Source: Deltaproteobacteria bacterium (GTDB lineage: Bacteria; Myxococcota; Kuafuiibacteriia; Kuafuiibacteriales; Kuafuiibacteriaceae). From it: a stretch of DNA of 64,000 nucleotides. The stretch is from the NCBI GenBank assembly GCA_016713425.1, contig JADJPE010000005.1:3348001-3412000 (forward strand), read 5' to 3'. Every line of letters starts with the position of its first letter. Position 1 is the first letter of the stretch. Under the pieces are notes generated by a model that worked only from the letters and a program-made list of their open reading frames with translations, was not told the DNA's origin and did no database searches. Position numbers and translations under genes: made by a program. Positions 32,632 to 41,923 of the stretch are shown here, piece by piece.

Positions 32632-33959
32632 GGGTTCGCCGCAAAATAAACAGATTGACTAACGCGATCGCGAGGATCCGACTGTTGCGGTGAATAGGGC
32701 GGACCGGAAGAGAGCTGAATCGAAGATCCGAGAGCGTCATCAGGCGCTCGAAAGCACGCTGACGGAGCGGGCGCGACGTCTTTTGTGGCAGGCGAAGCTT
32801 TGGCCTTCGGCTACGGCGGCATTGCGGCAGCAGCGCGTGCGACGGGAATGGCGCCGAGCGCGATCGGCCGAGGTATCGCGGAGGTACGGAGCATCGAAGA
32901 TGGGACCGCTGCACCGATGGATCCGACACGCAGCAGACGGCCAGGTGCGGGTCGCAAAAAGGCAACGGAGAAGGACCCGACTCTGCTGCCTGACTTGCAG
33001 GCGTTGGTCGAAGCGACAACGCGCGGCGATCCAGAATCGCCCCTTTTTGTGGACGGCCCGCAGCCAGCGAAACATCGTCGAGGCGCTGGCTGCACAAGGC
33101 CATTCGACGAGCATGAAGATGGTTTCGAGTCTTCTTAAACAGCTTGGTTACAGCCTTCAGGCGAATCGTAAGCGCCTCGAGGGCGCGCAGCATCCGGACC
33201 GAAACGCGCAGTTCGAGCACATCAACGAGACACTTCGTCTTCAACTCGAAGCGAATCAGCCGGCCATATCTGTGGACACGAAGAAAAAGGAGCTGGTTGG
33301 GTCGTACAAGAACGACGGGCGCGAGCTCCGAGGCAAAGGAGACGCAGACGACGTCAATGTTCATGACTTCATCGACCCCGAGCAGGGGCGCGCCACGCCG
33401 TATGGCGTGTACGATATCCAAGGTAACGAAGCATGGGTCAGCGTAGGGCTCAGCCATGACACAGGAGAGTTCGCTGTGCAGAGCATCCGCACTTGGTGGA
33501 ATGAGATGGGTGCGTTCAGGTACCCCGACGCGAACTCGCTTGTGATCATCGCCGATGGAGGCGGGAGCAATGGATACCGTCTGCGGTTGTGGAAGCTCGA
33601 ACTCCAAGGGCTCGTCGACGAGCTGGGCTTCCCAGTGACCGTCTGCCATCTGCCGCCGGGAACGAGCAAATGGAACAAGATCGAGCACCGACTGTTCTCG
33701 TTCATTACCCAAAACTGGCGCGGCAAACCGCTCGTAACCCATCAGGTCATCGTGAACCTGATCGCCGCGACAACGACAAAGGCTGGCCTGACCGTCCGCA
33801 GCCGCCTTGATGATCGCGTCTATCCGAAGGGCCGCCGCGTTACTGACAAGCAGCTCGCCCTCGTGAATCTCAGCCCCGACGTGTTTCACGGCGAGTGGAA
33901 CTACACCATTCAACCGACGTGCCTCTGATCAGGCGATCAGCTAATTTCGCGGCGGGCCC
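32632..33959 (+). mobile_element. ISAzo13-like insertion sequence, complete ends
   Basis: The element is 1328 bp. Its ends are 16-bp imperfect inverted repeats, GGGTTCGCCGCAAAAT (32632) and the complement of ATTTCGCGGCGGGCCC (33944-33959), agreeing at 13 of 16 bases. It is flanked by a 3-bp direct repeat TTA (32629-32631 and 33960-33962). The right-hand TTA is the complement of the cheB stop TAA. The transposase inside is of the ISAzo13 type and is frame-disrupted. It sits in the short space between convergent pstS and cheB. Confidence 0.85.
32690..33928 (+). pseudogene. ISAzo13-family transposase with two compensating frameshifts
   Basis: The start and the C-terminal 290 residues read in one frame (GYSLQANRKRLEGAQHPDR, VISVDTKKKELVG-type core, FPPGTSKWNK-like LPPGTSKWNKIEHRLFSF, FHGEWNYTI). 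Between about 32786 and 33047 the family sequence (ALAFGYGGIAAAARATG, RRPGAGRKKATEKDP) lies in the neighbouring frame. One base appears missing near TTTTGTGG (32781-32788) and one extra in a T5 run (33044-33048). This may be true decay, sequencing error or, less likely, frameshift control. DDE-type residues sit in VDTKKKELVG and IIADGGGSNG. Confidence 0.85.
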
Positions 33960-35042
33960 TTAGGCTACGGCCGAGCAGGCGAGGAGCTCTGGAATTCGCC
34001 GTGACATGCGTTCCGGGCCCATGATCTCATCCACGGCATCCATCTTGATGGCGACTTGCGGCATTCCGAAGACGACGCAGGATGCTTCGTCTTGAGCTAG
34101 GGTGCGTGCACCGGCCCGCCTCATCTCCAGGAGGCCTGCCCCGCCATCGTTGCCCATCCCGGTCAAGATGACGCCAAGCGCGCCTGAGCCGGCCGCCTTG
34201 GCTACGGACGAGAAGAGGACTTCTACCGATGGGCGGTGACCATTTCGCTTGTCTTCAGAGCTCAGGCCAACGCTGTATCGACCGCCGGATTTCTTCAGGT
34301 ACATGTGGAAGTCGCCGGGGGCGACCAGCGCGGTGCCCGGGACGACGAGATCGCCATCTTTGGCCTCGCGCACCTCGAGGGCCGAGATGTTGTTGAGGCG
34401 TTGCGCGAATGAACGCGTGAAGCCCGCCGGCATGTGCTGGACGATCAAGGTCGCCGGCATGTTTCCTGGGAACGCGCGGAGGAGATACTCAAGGACTACG
34501 GTGCCGCCCGTGGAGGCGCCGATGGCAAGGATTTGAGGCGCGTTCCCACTGACGCGCCCTTGGGGCTGAGGTCGGCTCGGCCTTGCCGGTTTCTCCACCG
34601 GTGTTGCAGCAGGGCTCTGGTTGGAGGCGATGAGCTGCGCGCCGACGGCGAACTGCGTGCCGGCAGCCATTTTGATGGCCGCCTTCAGTTCGGCGATCAT
34701 GCCCTGGGTGGCCTGGTGGCTGCTTGGTTTCGGAATGACCGCGACGGCGCCCATGGAGAGTGCGCGGATGGCCAGCTCGCTCCCTTTTGGCGTCAGGGAC
34801 GACACAATGACGACGGGCATGGGATAGAAGCGCATGAGCTTGTCGAGAAACGTGAGCCCGTCCATACGCGGCATCTCAAGGTCCAAGGTCAGCACGTTGG
34901 GCTTTTGAGCTACGATCATCTCGCGCGCGACGTAGGGATCTGGGGCGGCGCCGAGGACTTGAATGTCTGGGTCAGACGAGAGCTCACGCGAGAGTACTCG
35001 CCGAATCAGGCTCGAGTCGTCGACGATCAAGACGCTTACCAT
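33960..35042 (-). CDS. cheB: Chemotaxis response regulator methylesterase CheB
   Basis: The protein has 360 residues. The receiver domain (1-120) has DDSS, the phosphoacceptor Asp in LTLDLEMPRMDG and a Lys in IPKP. The C-terminal methylesterase domain (about 170-355) has the triad Ser in GASTGG, His in VQHMPAGFT and Asp in TGMGNDGG. It removes methyl groups from receptors. It is last in the che operon and has GAGAGGAG upstream. An insertion sequence abuts it and its TTA target duplication is the stop codon, so the protein is intact. A Pro/Gln-rich linker joins the domains. Confidence 0.95.
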   Translation of the reverse strand: MVSVLIVDDSSLIRRVLSRELSSDPDIQVLGAAPDPYVAREMIVAQKPNVLTLDLEMPRMDGLTFLDKLMRFYPMPVVIVSSLTPKGSELAIRALSMGAVAVIPKPSSHQATQGMIAELKAAIKMAAGTQFAVGAQLIASNQSPAATPVEKPARPSRPQPQGRVSGNAPQILAIGASTGGTVVLEYLLRAFPGNMPATLIVQHMPAGFTRSFAQRLNNISALEVREAKDGDLVVPGTALVAPGDFHMYLKKSGGRYSVGLSSEDKRNGHRPSVEVLFSSVAKAAGSGALGVILTGMGNDGGAGLLEMRRAGARTLAQDEASCVVFGMPQVAIKMDAVDEIMGPERMSRRIPELLACSAVA

Positions 35043-35068
35043 GGTGCTCCTCTCGATTTCGATGGGGG

Positions 35069-35545
35069 CTATAGCTCCCTTTGTTTTCCTTGTGAGTGGA
35101 CGGTGACTCTGCCCGTGGCCGCCCAGATGCGGACCGTTCGAGACAAGCTGCCTCCCACATCCGCGTTCACGATCTTGATGCCCTCGGCATCGAAGAGCTC
35201 GCGCACGGCAGCATAGTTTCGGCGGCCGATGTCGAACATGCCTCCGTCATCGTAGAGCTGAGCTCCACCCGCGACTTTCACCATTAGATCGCTCTTGTGC
35301 ACGCCGCGCCGGTTCATTCTGGCGATCAGAGCCGGAATGCCGGTGTCGGCAAACATGGCGGGCACGCTGCGTGCCTTTTCTGGAGACACCGACGACGAGG
35401 GCAGCATGTAGTGCAGGAGGCCGGCCAGCTTGGGCACGGGCGCGTGGATCAGGACCGCGATGCACGAGCCCAGGGCATAGGTGACGAGGGAGTCGTCGGG
35501 CCCCTGGGACAAGCGTAGATCTGCGATGCCCACCGTAATCTCCAT
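35069..35545 (-). CDS. cheD: Chemoreceptor glutamine deamidase CheD
   Basis: The protein has 158 residues. ATG 35545 is chosen because AGGA lies nine bases upstream; the in-frame ATG at 35554 would have that site directly abutting it. The catalytic Cys is in ALGSCIAV and the His in LLHYMLP, with AGGAQLY and NADVGG as further family motifs. CheD deamidates receptor glutamines and often interacts with CheC, which is absent here. It follows cheR by five bases. Confidence 0.92.
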   Translation of the reverse strand: MEITVGIADLRLSQGPDDSLVTYALGSCIAVLIHAPVPKLAGLLHYMLPSSSVSPEKARSVPAMFADTGIPALIARMNRRGVHKSDLMVKVAGGAQLYDDGGMFDIGRRNYAAVRELFDAEGIKIVNADVGGSLSRTVRIWAATGRVTVHSQGKQREL

Positions 35546-35550
35546 CGTCT

Positions 35551-36357
35551 TCATTCCTTGATATACACTGACTGGCCTGAGTGACGAAGTTCTGGGCTGC
35601 CGCGCCCGGCGGTATCGCACCGTCCAAGAATCAGAAGGCCGTTGTTTCGGAGTAGGCGAGAGCACTCGCTGATCAAGCTCGTTCGCACATCGTCGTGCAG
35701 ATACATCATGACGTTTCGACAGAAGATGACGTCCAGCGGACCGGTCATCGGGAAAGGGAGGGTCGATAGGTTGAGTCGCTTGAAGACGACCATACGGCGA
35801 AGAACTTCGCTTGCGCGGTAACCCGGCTCTCCGTTCGCGAGGCGACATTTCTCGAAGTACTTGGCGACGATTGCGCGCGGGATCTTCGAGACGCGCTCCT
35901 CGTTGTAGAGCCCGTTTTGAGCCTTGGTCAGGACGTCGGTCGAGATGTCGGTCGCCAACAATCGGACGTCGCACTTCGTCGGTCCCATCGCCTCACAAAG
36001 CGTCACGGCGATCGTGTACGGCTCTTCACCACTCGAAGACGCGGCGCACCAAAGACGAAAACGTCGCTGGCCGCCCTTGACCGCATCCTTGATGAAAGTG
36101 GCAAGAACATCGAAGTGCTCGGGTTCGCGGTAGAAATAGGTGTGGTTCGTCGAGATGACGTCGAGAAAGGAGACGAGCTCTTCGCCTGTCTTGTCTGCCT
36201 CGAGGTACGCGAGATAGGCCTTGGCGTCGGCCAGTCCGAGGGCCCGGACACGACGCCCGACCCGGACCGCAACGAGTGCCTCCTTGCCCTTACCGAGGCG
36301 GATGCCGGCCCTTTGGTGCGCGATCTCGCAGAAGCGCTGGAATTGAGCTTGTTCCAT
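35551..36357 (-). CDS. cheR: Chemoreceptor methyltransferase CheR
   Basis: The protein has 268 residues. N-terminal helices (FQRFCEIAHQRAGIRLGKGK) precede the SAM-binding domain with TYFYREPEHFDVL, WCAASSSGEEPYTIA, LLATDIS and VIFCRNVMMYLHDD. It methylates glutamates in the MCP encoded just upstream. The C-terminus GQSVYIKE matches the family end. It is placed between the mcp gene and cheD. Confidence 0.95.
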   Translation of the reverse strand: MEQAQFQRFCEIAHQRAGIRLGKGKEALVAVRVGRRVRALGLADAKAYLAYLEADKTGEELVSFLDVISTNHTYFYREPEHFDVLATFIKDAVKGGQRRFRLWCAASSSGEEPYTIAVTLCEAMGPTKCDVRLLATDISTDVLTKAQNGLYNEERVSKIPRAIVAKYFEKCRLANGEPGYRASEVLRRMVVFKRLNLSTLPFPMTGPLDVIFCRNVMMYLHDDVRTSLISECSRLLRNNGLLILGRCDTAGRGSPELRHSGQSVYIKE

Positions 36358-36392
36358 CTACTCAATAACCGCCCTCGAGAACTCAACGTCGC

Positions 36393-38765
36393 CTAGAAAT
36401 CCCTGAAATCCCGGTCGTCATCGAATGGAATCAACGCCTCGGCGTCCATGACCGCCGGCGCTGCGTCCTCATCGTCCCATTCGTCGTCGAACGGGGCTGG
36501 GGGTGGTGGAGGCGGCGGCCGTACGGTCGAGAGCGCTGGCGCAATGGGCTCGAGCGCCGCCGGCATCGGGGCGGGTCTCACCGGCTTCGGTCTGTCGGGC
36601 GCGGCCCTCCCGGACGCAGCGTGAGAGGACGGTCGCGGGCGGTCGACGTCAGCGTGCGGAATGACGGGGGACCGGAGAGGTCCGGAGACCGACGGTTGGC
36701 GGAAGTCCACGGCGACGTTGTAGGCGTCGAGTACGCCGGCCAAGGCGCCTGCCTGGCCGGAGAGTTCTTCCGCCGCATGGGATGAATCTTGTGCGGCTGC
36801 GCTTGCTTCTTGGGTCGCGCGCTCCATCTGTGAGATGGCTCGATTAACCTGCTCAATGCCCTTTGCCTGCTCTTGGCTGGCGCCCGCGATCTCGGTGACG
36901 ATGTCCGCAACCTGCGCGACCGAGTCTAGGATCCCGGTTAGCCCTCGATCGACCTCCGCCGAAAGCTCCACGCCGCCGGTGGCCAGATCAACGGATTGCC
37001 TGATGAGGCTTTCGGTTCGTTTTGCGGCGTCCTTTGATCGCTGCGCGAGGTTCCGAACTTCTTCCGCCACGACGGCGAAGCCTCGGCCGGCGTCGCCTGC
37101 TCGCGCGGCCTCGACGGCCGCATTCAGCGCCAATAGGTTCGTCTGGAAGGCGATGTCGTTGATGTCGCGAATGATCTGGCTCGTACTTTCGGCCGCCGAG
37201 CGGATCTGAGACATGGCTCCATTCAGCCTGCCCATAGCGCGACCGCCGCCTTGGGCCGCATCGCGTGTTCCTTGGGCAAGATTGCTTGCCCGAAGCGTGT
37301 TGTCGGCTGTCTGTTTCGTCATGCTCGAGATCTGTTCGAGCGTCGATGAGGTGTCGCCCAGCGCCTGGCTCTGCTGTGCCGTTTGCCTCGCGACCGACTG
37401 ATTTCGATCCAGGATTCGCCGGCAGCTATCGCCAACTTGGGCAAGACCGCCGCGGAGATCGACGACGGCGTCATGTTGTGAGTGGGCGGCATCGTTGAAC
37501 TGTTGAACGATGACACCAAAGTCGCCTGGATAGTCTCCCTTCGCGCGTGCCGTGAGATCACCCTGCGAGATCTGGCGCGAGAAATCCGCGAGATCGCTCA
37601 GCATCTTCTTTCGCTTGGTGATGTCGCTGAGATGGACGAGCGCGCCGCGCGTGACGCCCTGCTTGTCCGTGAAGGGAACCGACGTGACCTCGACGATGAC
37701 TTCGCCCTTACTTGAGCGGACCGACGTTTCGCGCACGAAGGCCGAATCGAAAGACGTAGCCGACATCCAAGAGGCCGGATTTGTATCTCGAAGATTGAGC
37801 AGATCGTGGCAGCTTCTAGCCTGGCATTCTTCCGGTGTGCGTCCGAGGAGGGTCGATGCCGAGCGATTCACATACTCGACAGTGAGGTTGCCGTCGGTCG
37901 CGATGATCGGGATATTGAGCGCGTCGAGATAGGCCGAGAGACGCTCTTTGGCCTTCTCGAGCGCTTGTTGCTGCTGACTGGTCTCCGTGTTTTGCCCTTT
38001 GAGATGAGACGTGTCGACGATCGCTTCCATGACGCCGTCGATGGCACCGTCGGGACCTCGAATGGGCACGCTCGTATACTGAATAGGCACTGGCCGGCCG
38101 CCGATCTGGACGACGGTATCGGCGGTTTTCTGAACGCCCGATTGAAGAGCCCATCGACTTGCGCACGATGGCGTTTCGCAGTGGGGGTTACGGAAGAAAT
38201 CATAGCACTTCTTACCCAGCATCGACTGTGGGTCTGCACCGGCCGCGGCCGCCGCCGCCGGATTGACGTAGCGGAGGGTGTAGTCTCGGTCCATCTCGAT
38301 GATGGGAAAGGAGAGGCGATCGAGCTTGCTTTGGGCTGATAGATGCGCGGGATCCTCACTCGCGGTCAGGACCGCGAACGCTCCGGCGATTTTTCGACCG
38401 CTCGGCAGCGGACGGGCCTCGAAGCGATAGGTCGACTTCACGTTCGTCGTGGGATGAACGATCCGGAACGCTTCGTCGATCACCGGTTGGGACCGCTGAA
38501 TCGACTTGTCGAGTGGCGTCGGACCGCTTTGTGCCAGCGCGCGTGCTGCGGTCTTGCCCAAGGCCCCGCTGGCCGATGTCCCGCTCGCGCGTTCCATGGC
38601 GTGGTTCCACATGACCACGATTCCCGAGCCATCGACGGCGAAGCTCGGGATGGGGAGCGCCTTGAGGACGGCCAGTGCCGCCTCGGTCGCCGAGCGATCG
38701 TTCTCCTCCGCAGACTGGCGCGTCTTCTTGTTGAAGAAACCGTTCATCGACATAGGTTCCTTCAT
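36393..38765 (-). CDS. Soluble PAS-PAS-PAS methyl-accepting chemotaxis protein
   Basis: The protein has 790 residues and no membrane segments, so it is cytoplasmic. Three PAS domains (about 25-130, 140-255, 270-385) are followed by a HAMP-like stretch (about 385-440) and an MCP signalling hairpin (about 440-690) with the tip NDIAFQTNLLALNAAVEAAR. PAS2 has a Cys cluster (KKCYDFFRNPHCETPSCASR) and PAS3 another Cys (RSCHDLL), which could bind a cofactor or sense redox. The C-terminal 100 residues are Pro/Asp-rich and end in DFRDF, similar to a CheR/CheB docking pentapeptide. The start ATGA overlaps the cheW stop. Confidence 0.92.
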   Translation of the reverse strand: MKEPMSMNGFFNKKTRQSAEENDRSATEAALAVLKALPIPSFAVDGSGIVVMWNHAMERASGTSASGALGKTAARALAQSGPTPLDKSIQRSQPVIDEAFRIVHPTTNVKSTYRFEARPLPSGRKIAGAFAVLTASEDPAHLSAQSKLDRLSFPIIEMDRDYTLRYVNPAAAAAAGADPQSMLGKKCYDFFRNPHCETPSCASRWALQSGVQKTADTVVQIGGRPVPIQYTSVPIRGPDGAIDGVMEAIVDTSHLKGQNTETSQQQQALEKAKERLSAYLDALNIPIIATDGNLTVEYVNRSASTLLGRTPEECQARSCHDLLNLRDTNPASWMSATSFDSAFVRETSVRSSKGEVIVEVTSVPFTDKQGVTRGALVHLSDITKRKKMLSDLADFSRQISQGDLTARAKGDYPGDFGVIVQQFNDAAHSQHDAVVDLRGGLAQVGDSCRRILDRNQSVARQTAQQSQALGDTSSTLEQISSMTKQTADNTLRASNLAQGTRDAAQGGGRAMGRLNGAMSQIRSAAESTSQIIRDINDIAFQTNLLALNAAVEAARAGDAGRGFAVVAEEVRNLAQRSKDAAKRTESLIRQSVDLATGGVELSAEVDRGLTGILDSVAQVADIVTEIAGASQEQAKGIEQVNRAISQMERATQEASAAAQDSSHAAEELSGQAGALAGVLDAYNVAVDFRQPSVSGPLRSPVIPHADVDRPRPSSHAASGRAAPDRPKPVRPAPMPAALEPIAPALSTVRPPPPPPPAPFDDEWDDEDAAPAVMDAEALIPFDDDRDFRDF

Positions 38766-39358
38766 TCGGTGATGAAGCCGGCTGGAAGTGCCTGCCCATC
38801 GAAGCCGCCAAACTCGGTCGCTGATGACTCACCGGAGATAATGAAATCGATGTCGAGCAGGAAGACGACCCGCGAGTCGACTTTGCCAATGCCCATGATG
38901 AAGCCCGTATCGACGGAGCCATCACCGAAAGTCGGCTGCGGAGCAATGTCTTCGGCGTCGATGCTCAAGACCTCGAGGACCTCGTCCACTAAAAGTCCCA
39001 TCGTCGTTTCTTCATGGCCGCGACGGCACTGAACCACGATGATGACCGTTTGATCCGTGGGTTCGGCCGAGTCCATTCCAAAGCGAAGACGGAGGTCCAG
39101 GACTGGGATGATGCGGCCGCGCAGGTTGATGACGCCTCGAATGTGCGGCTCGGTTCGCGGCACATGCGTGATCTGCATCAGTCCGATGATCTCTCGGACT
39201 TTGAGGATCTCGAGCGCGTATTCTTCTTGCGCGAGCTTGAAGGCCATGTACTTGCCTGCGAGGCGTTGGCCCAGCGTGAGTTCTCCACTTGGGCTTCCGC
39301 CGCTGGCCGCGTTCATCGAGTGGTTTGTGCTCGAAGTTCTCTGTGTGGTGAGCGACAT
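38762..39358 (-). CDS. cheW: Chemotaxis coupling protein CheW
   Basis: The protein has 198 residues. ATG 39358 is set by GGAGG eight bases upstream; a TTG at 39373 would place that site inside the gene. A Ser/Thr-rich N-terminal extension of about 38 residues precedes a canonical CheW fold (FKLAQEEYALEILKVREII, IRGVINLRGRIIPVLDLRLR, GLLVDEVLEVL). It links the MCP to CheA. It overlaps the mcp start by four bases. Confidence 0.93.
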   Translation of the reverse strand: MSLTTQRTSSTNHSMNAASGGSPSGELTLGQRLAGKYMAFKLAQEEYALEILKVREIIGLMQITHVPRTEPHIRGVINLRGRIIPVLDLRLRFGMDSAEPTDQTVIIVVQCRRGHEETTMGLLVDEVLEVLSIDAEDIAPQPTFGDGSVDTGFIMGIGKVDSRVVFLLDIDFIISGESSATEFGGFDGQALPAGFITE

Positions 39359-39385
39359 TTCCGATTCCTCCAACCGACCGTCTGT

Positions 39386-41398
39386 CTAGGACAGAGCTCC
39401 CTGGTGTTTGCTCGCGACTTCCGCCGCATTGAGCCTATGAGCGGCCAAAGCCAAAACGGACGACCTGACGCCTCGGCCGGCCGCGACCTCAAGCTCATCG
39501 ACGTTGATGATGAGTCCGACGCGACCGTCCGAGAGGATCGCTGCGCCGGCGAAGATCGTCATTTCCGAAAGCATTCCGCCCAGGCTCTTGATGACGACCT
39601 GCTGTTGCGTCAGCACGTCGTCGACCATCAATGCGACCTTTCTACCCATCGACTCGATGACCACGACGAGCCCGTCGGCCGACGACGTGGCCGATGCACT
39701 TGTGCCCAAGACCCGGTTCAGTCGGATCAGGGGCAGGACTTCGCCACGGACGCTGAAGATCTCGCTCGAGCCGCGTACGGTGTGAAAGGCCTCGGCATCA
39801 GGCTGAATCGACTCGACGATCGACAGGGTTGGAATGATGTAGTGCTCCGTCCCGCAACGCACGACCATGCCCTCGATGATGGCCAGCGTAAGCGGCAGCA
39901 CCATGCGGAAGGTTGTGCCACGGCCTGGCTCGGTGGATACGAGCACGCGTCCGCGCATGGCTTCGACGTTCTTCTTGACCACGTCCATGCCCACGCCACG
40001 GCCGGAGACGTCGGTGACCCGCGCGGCGGTCGAGAAGCCCGGCGAGAAGATGAGTTCGTGGATTTCGCTCTCCGGAAGGTTCTGATCGGGGCCGACGAGG
40101 CCGATGTCCCGAGCTTTCTTGAGAATGGCTTCCGAGTCGAGTCCCCGGCCGTCGTCGGTAAGTTCGATCACGACGCTCGAGCCCTGGTGGTAGGCCGACA
40201 ACTTGATTGTGGCGACGGGTGGCTTCCCTTGCTGCACACGCGCCGGCTCGGACTCGACGCCGTGATCGACGGCATTGCGAATGAGGTGGACGAGCGGATC
40301 ACCGATCTGTTCCACCATGCTCCGATCCATCTCCGCCGCTTCGCCCGATATCTCGATTCGAACGCGCTTCTTCGCCTTCCGCGAGATGTCGCGGGCCGCG
40401 CGAGCCGTCTTGTGGAACAGGCCACGCAGCGGGACCATCCGCATGCGCATCCCGATGTCCTGAAGGTCACGCGTAATCTTGGTCAGTTGGCTGAGATAGT
40501 TGCGTACGCGCGGCGAAGAGAGGGCGGCCAGCTCGGGGAGATGAGTCACCATCGATTCCACGATGACGAGCTCGCCGATGATCTCGAACAGACTGTCGAC
40601 GCGCTCGACGTCGACCTTGAGCGTCTCCTTCGTTCCCGTCTTTGCTGCGGTGGTTCCAAGCGGCAACGAAGCGGGTGCCGCGGATGCGGCGCCCGATCCG
40701 GATGGAGCGCTTGCCGTACGTTTCGACTCAGACGCCGTGGAGGTACCGGGGTCGGAAATCGCAGGCGGCGCGACTGATGCCGCTTCGGCCTCAGCCGCAG
40801 CCGCAGCCTCAACCTCAACCTCAACCTCAACCTCAACCTCAGCCTCAACCTCAACCTCAACCTCAGCCTCAGAAGCCTCCGCGCCCGCTTCGAAGGTCGA
40901 TGCCTCTTCCTCGAATCCCGACGCCGATGCCGACGCGGCGTGCGACGTGACGACCGACTCCGATGGGTCAGACATCTTGTCGGCCGAATGAACGGCCTCG
41001 ATCTCACGGAGGATGCGCGCCAAGAGCTCGGGCAGTTCGGGAACCTCGAAGGTTGCGCTTGTCTCGCCCGCTTCAGCCTGCGAGAGCTGCCCGAGCATCG
41101 TCCGCATCATGGCGGTGGCGTCAAAGACGACGTCGAGAGGGGTGCCTTCGAGGACGAGGCTGCCCGACCGTGCGAGGTCGAGGAGTGTTTCGGTCGTATG
41201 GGCGAGCGAGCTAATGTCCGAGAAATCGAGGAATCCGGCGACGCCCTTGATGGTGTGGAAGACTCGAAAGAGCGCGTGGATGTCGTCTTCCGAGCCCCCG
41301 TCATTCGAGATCGAGAGCAGGATCTGATCGGCCTGGTTGAGACCGTCTTCCGTTTCCTGAACGAACGCAGTGAGAATCGCTAGGTCTTCTTCGCTCAT
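39386..41398 (-). CDS. cheA: Chemotaxis histidine kinase CheA (no CheY-binding P2 domain)
   Basis: The protein has 670 residues, ATG 41398. The P1/Hpt domain (1-115) has the phosphorylated His48 in FHTIKGVAGFLDF. Where a P2 domain is expected there is a long low-complexity linker (about 160-255) with alternating Glu/Val repeats. P3 dimerisation (LKVDVERVDSLFEIIGELV), the P4 ATPase with LIRNAVDHGVE, DDGRGLD and GRGVGMDVVKKN, and the CheW-like P5 domain follow. No CheY, CheC or CheZ gene is nearby. It heads the operon; only the EF-hand gene and other signalling genes lie upstream. Confidence 0.95.
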   Translation of the reverse strand: MSEEDLAILTAFVQETEDGLNQADQILLSISNDGGSEDDIHALFRVFHTIKGVAGFLDFSDISSLAHTTETLLDLARSGSLVLEGTPLDVVFDATAMMRTMLGQLSQAEAGETSATFEVPELPELLARILREIEAVHSADKMSDPSESVVTSHAASASASGFEEEASTFEAGAEASEAEVEVEVEAEVEVEVEVEVEAAAAAEAEAASVAPPAISDPGTSTASESKRTASAPSGSGAASAAPASLPLGTTAAKTGTKETLKVDVERVDSLFEIIGELVIVESMVTHLPELAALSSPRVRNYLSQLTKITRDLQDIGMRMRMVPLRGLFHKTARAARDISRKAKKRVRIEISGEAAEMDRSMVEQIGDPLVHLIRNAVDHGVESEPARVQQGKPPVATIKLSAYHQGSSVVIELTDDGRGLDSEAILKKARDIGLVGPDQNLPESEIHELIFSPGFSTAARVTDVSGRGVGMDVVKKNVEAMRGRVLVSTEPGRGTTFRMVLPLTLAIIEGMVVRCGTEHYIIPTLSIVESIQPDAEAFHTVRGSSEIFSVRGEVLPLIRLNRVLGTSASATSSADGLVVVIESMGRKVALMVDDVLTQQQVVIKSLGGMLSEMTIFAGAAILSDGRVGLIINVDELEVAAGRGVRSSVLALAAHRLNAAEVASKHQGALS
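40796..40882 (-). repeat. Hexanucleotide repeats encoding Glu-Val/Glu-Ala linker of CheA
   Basis: CCTCAA/CCTCAG hexamers on the plus strand (about 14 units) give EVEVEVEAEVEVE-type sequence in the CheA linker. The frame is kept and length variation is expected. Confidence 0.85.
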
Positions 41399-41613
41399 GA
41401 GACAATCGCCTTGTTCTTCCGTGCATTGCTCGAGATCGCGGGTCAGTGTTCGATCTCGCGCTGTTCGCCGCCAAGTCATCCTCCTACGGGGCTTCGGGTG
41501 GATGCAATGAACGGCCAGGTGCTGACACATGAGTGCCGGGCGCAGCGCCCTGTCGCGTTGCGCAACGACGGCGTCGATGCTGAGAGTGTCGGGTCGAAGG
41601 CGGGGGAGTGTGA

Positions 41614-41859
41614 CTAGCGGTCACGCCACCAGCGAGAAAACTCGCTGAACTCAATCTTGCCGTTGCTATTCCGGTCGATCGTATCGAGTCCGACCCGGAC
41701 CTCTTCCTCGGAGAAGCCGCCGCCAAGCGCCTCGAGGAGCGACTTGAGCTCGCTCGGGTCGATCGTTCCGTTTCCATCGCGGTCGAAGTGGTTGAAGATC
41801 TCCCGGAGTTCGTTCCGTTCGGGTTCCATGACCTCGGTGCCTAGCATGAGGGTTACCAT
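41614..41859 (-). CDS. Small EF-hand calcium-binding protein
   Basis: The protein has 81 residues with two canonical EF-hand loops: DRDGNGTIDPSE (residues 26-37) and DRNSNGKIEFSE (62-73), both with Asp at position 1 and Glu at position 12. There is no signal peptide if ATG 41859 is used; ATGs at 41847 and 41829 are alternatives. It is calmodulin-like, so a cytoplasmic calcium sensor or buffer is likely. It lies between cheA and a TPR-DUF4388 gene, but no functional link is shown. Confidence 0.85.
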   Translation of the reverse strand: MVTLMLGTEVMEPERNELREIFNHFDRDGNGTIDPSELKSLLEALGGGFSEEEVRVGLDTIDRNSNGKIEFSEFSRWWRDR

Positions 41860-41923
41860 CAGACCAGCGAAGAGGTACCGAACGTGTCTCGCGGCGACAA
41901 CCGACGTGCGCCTTTTAGGGGCT

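Noticed and set aside
32543..33913. 456-codon open frame antisense to the transposase
   Set aside because: The plus strand carries the recognisable ISAzo13 transposase and element ends; the antisense frame has no family features.
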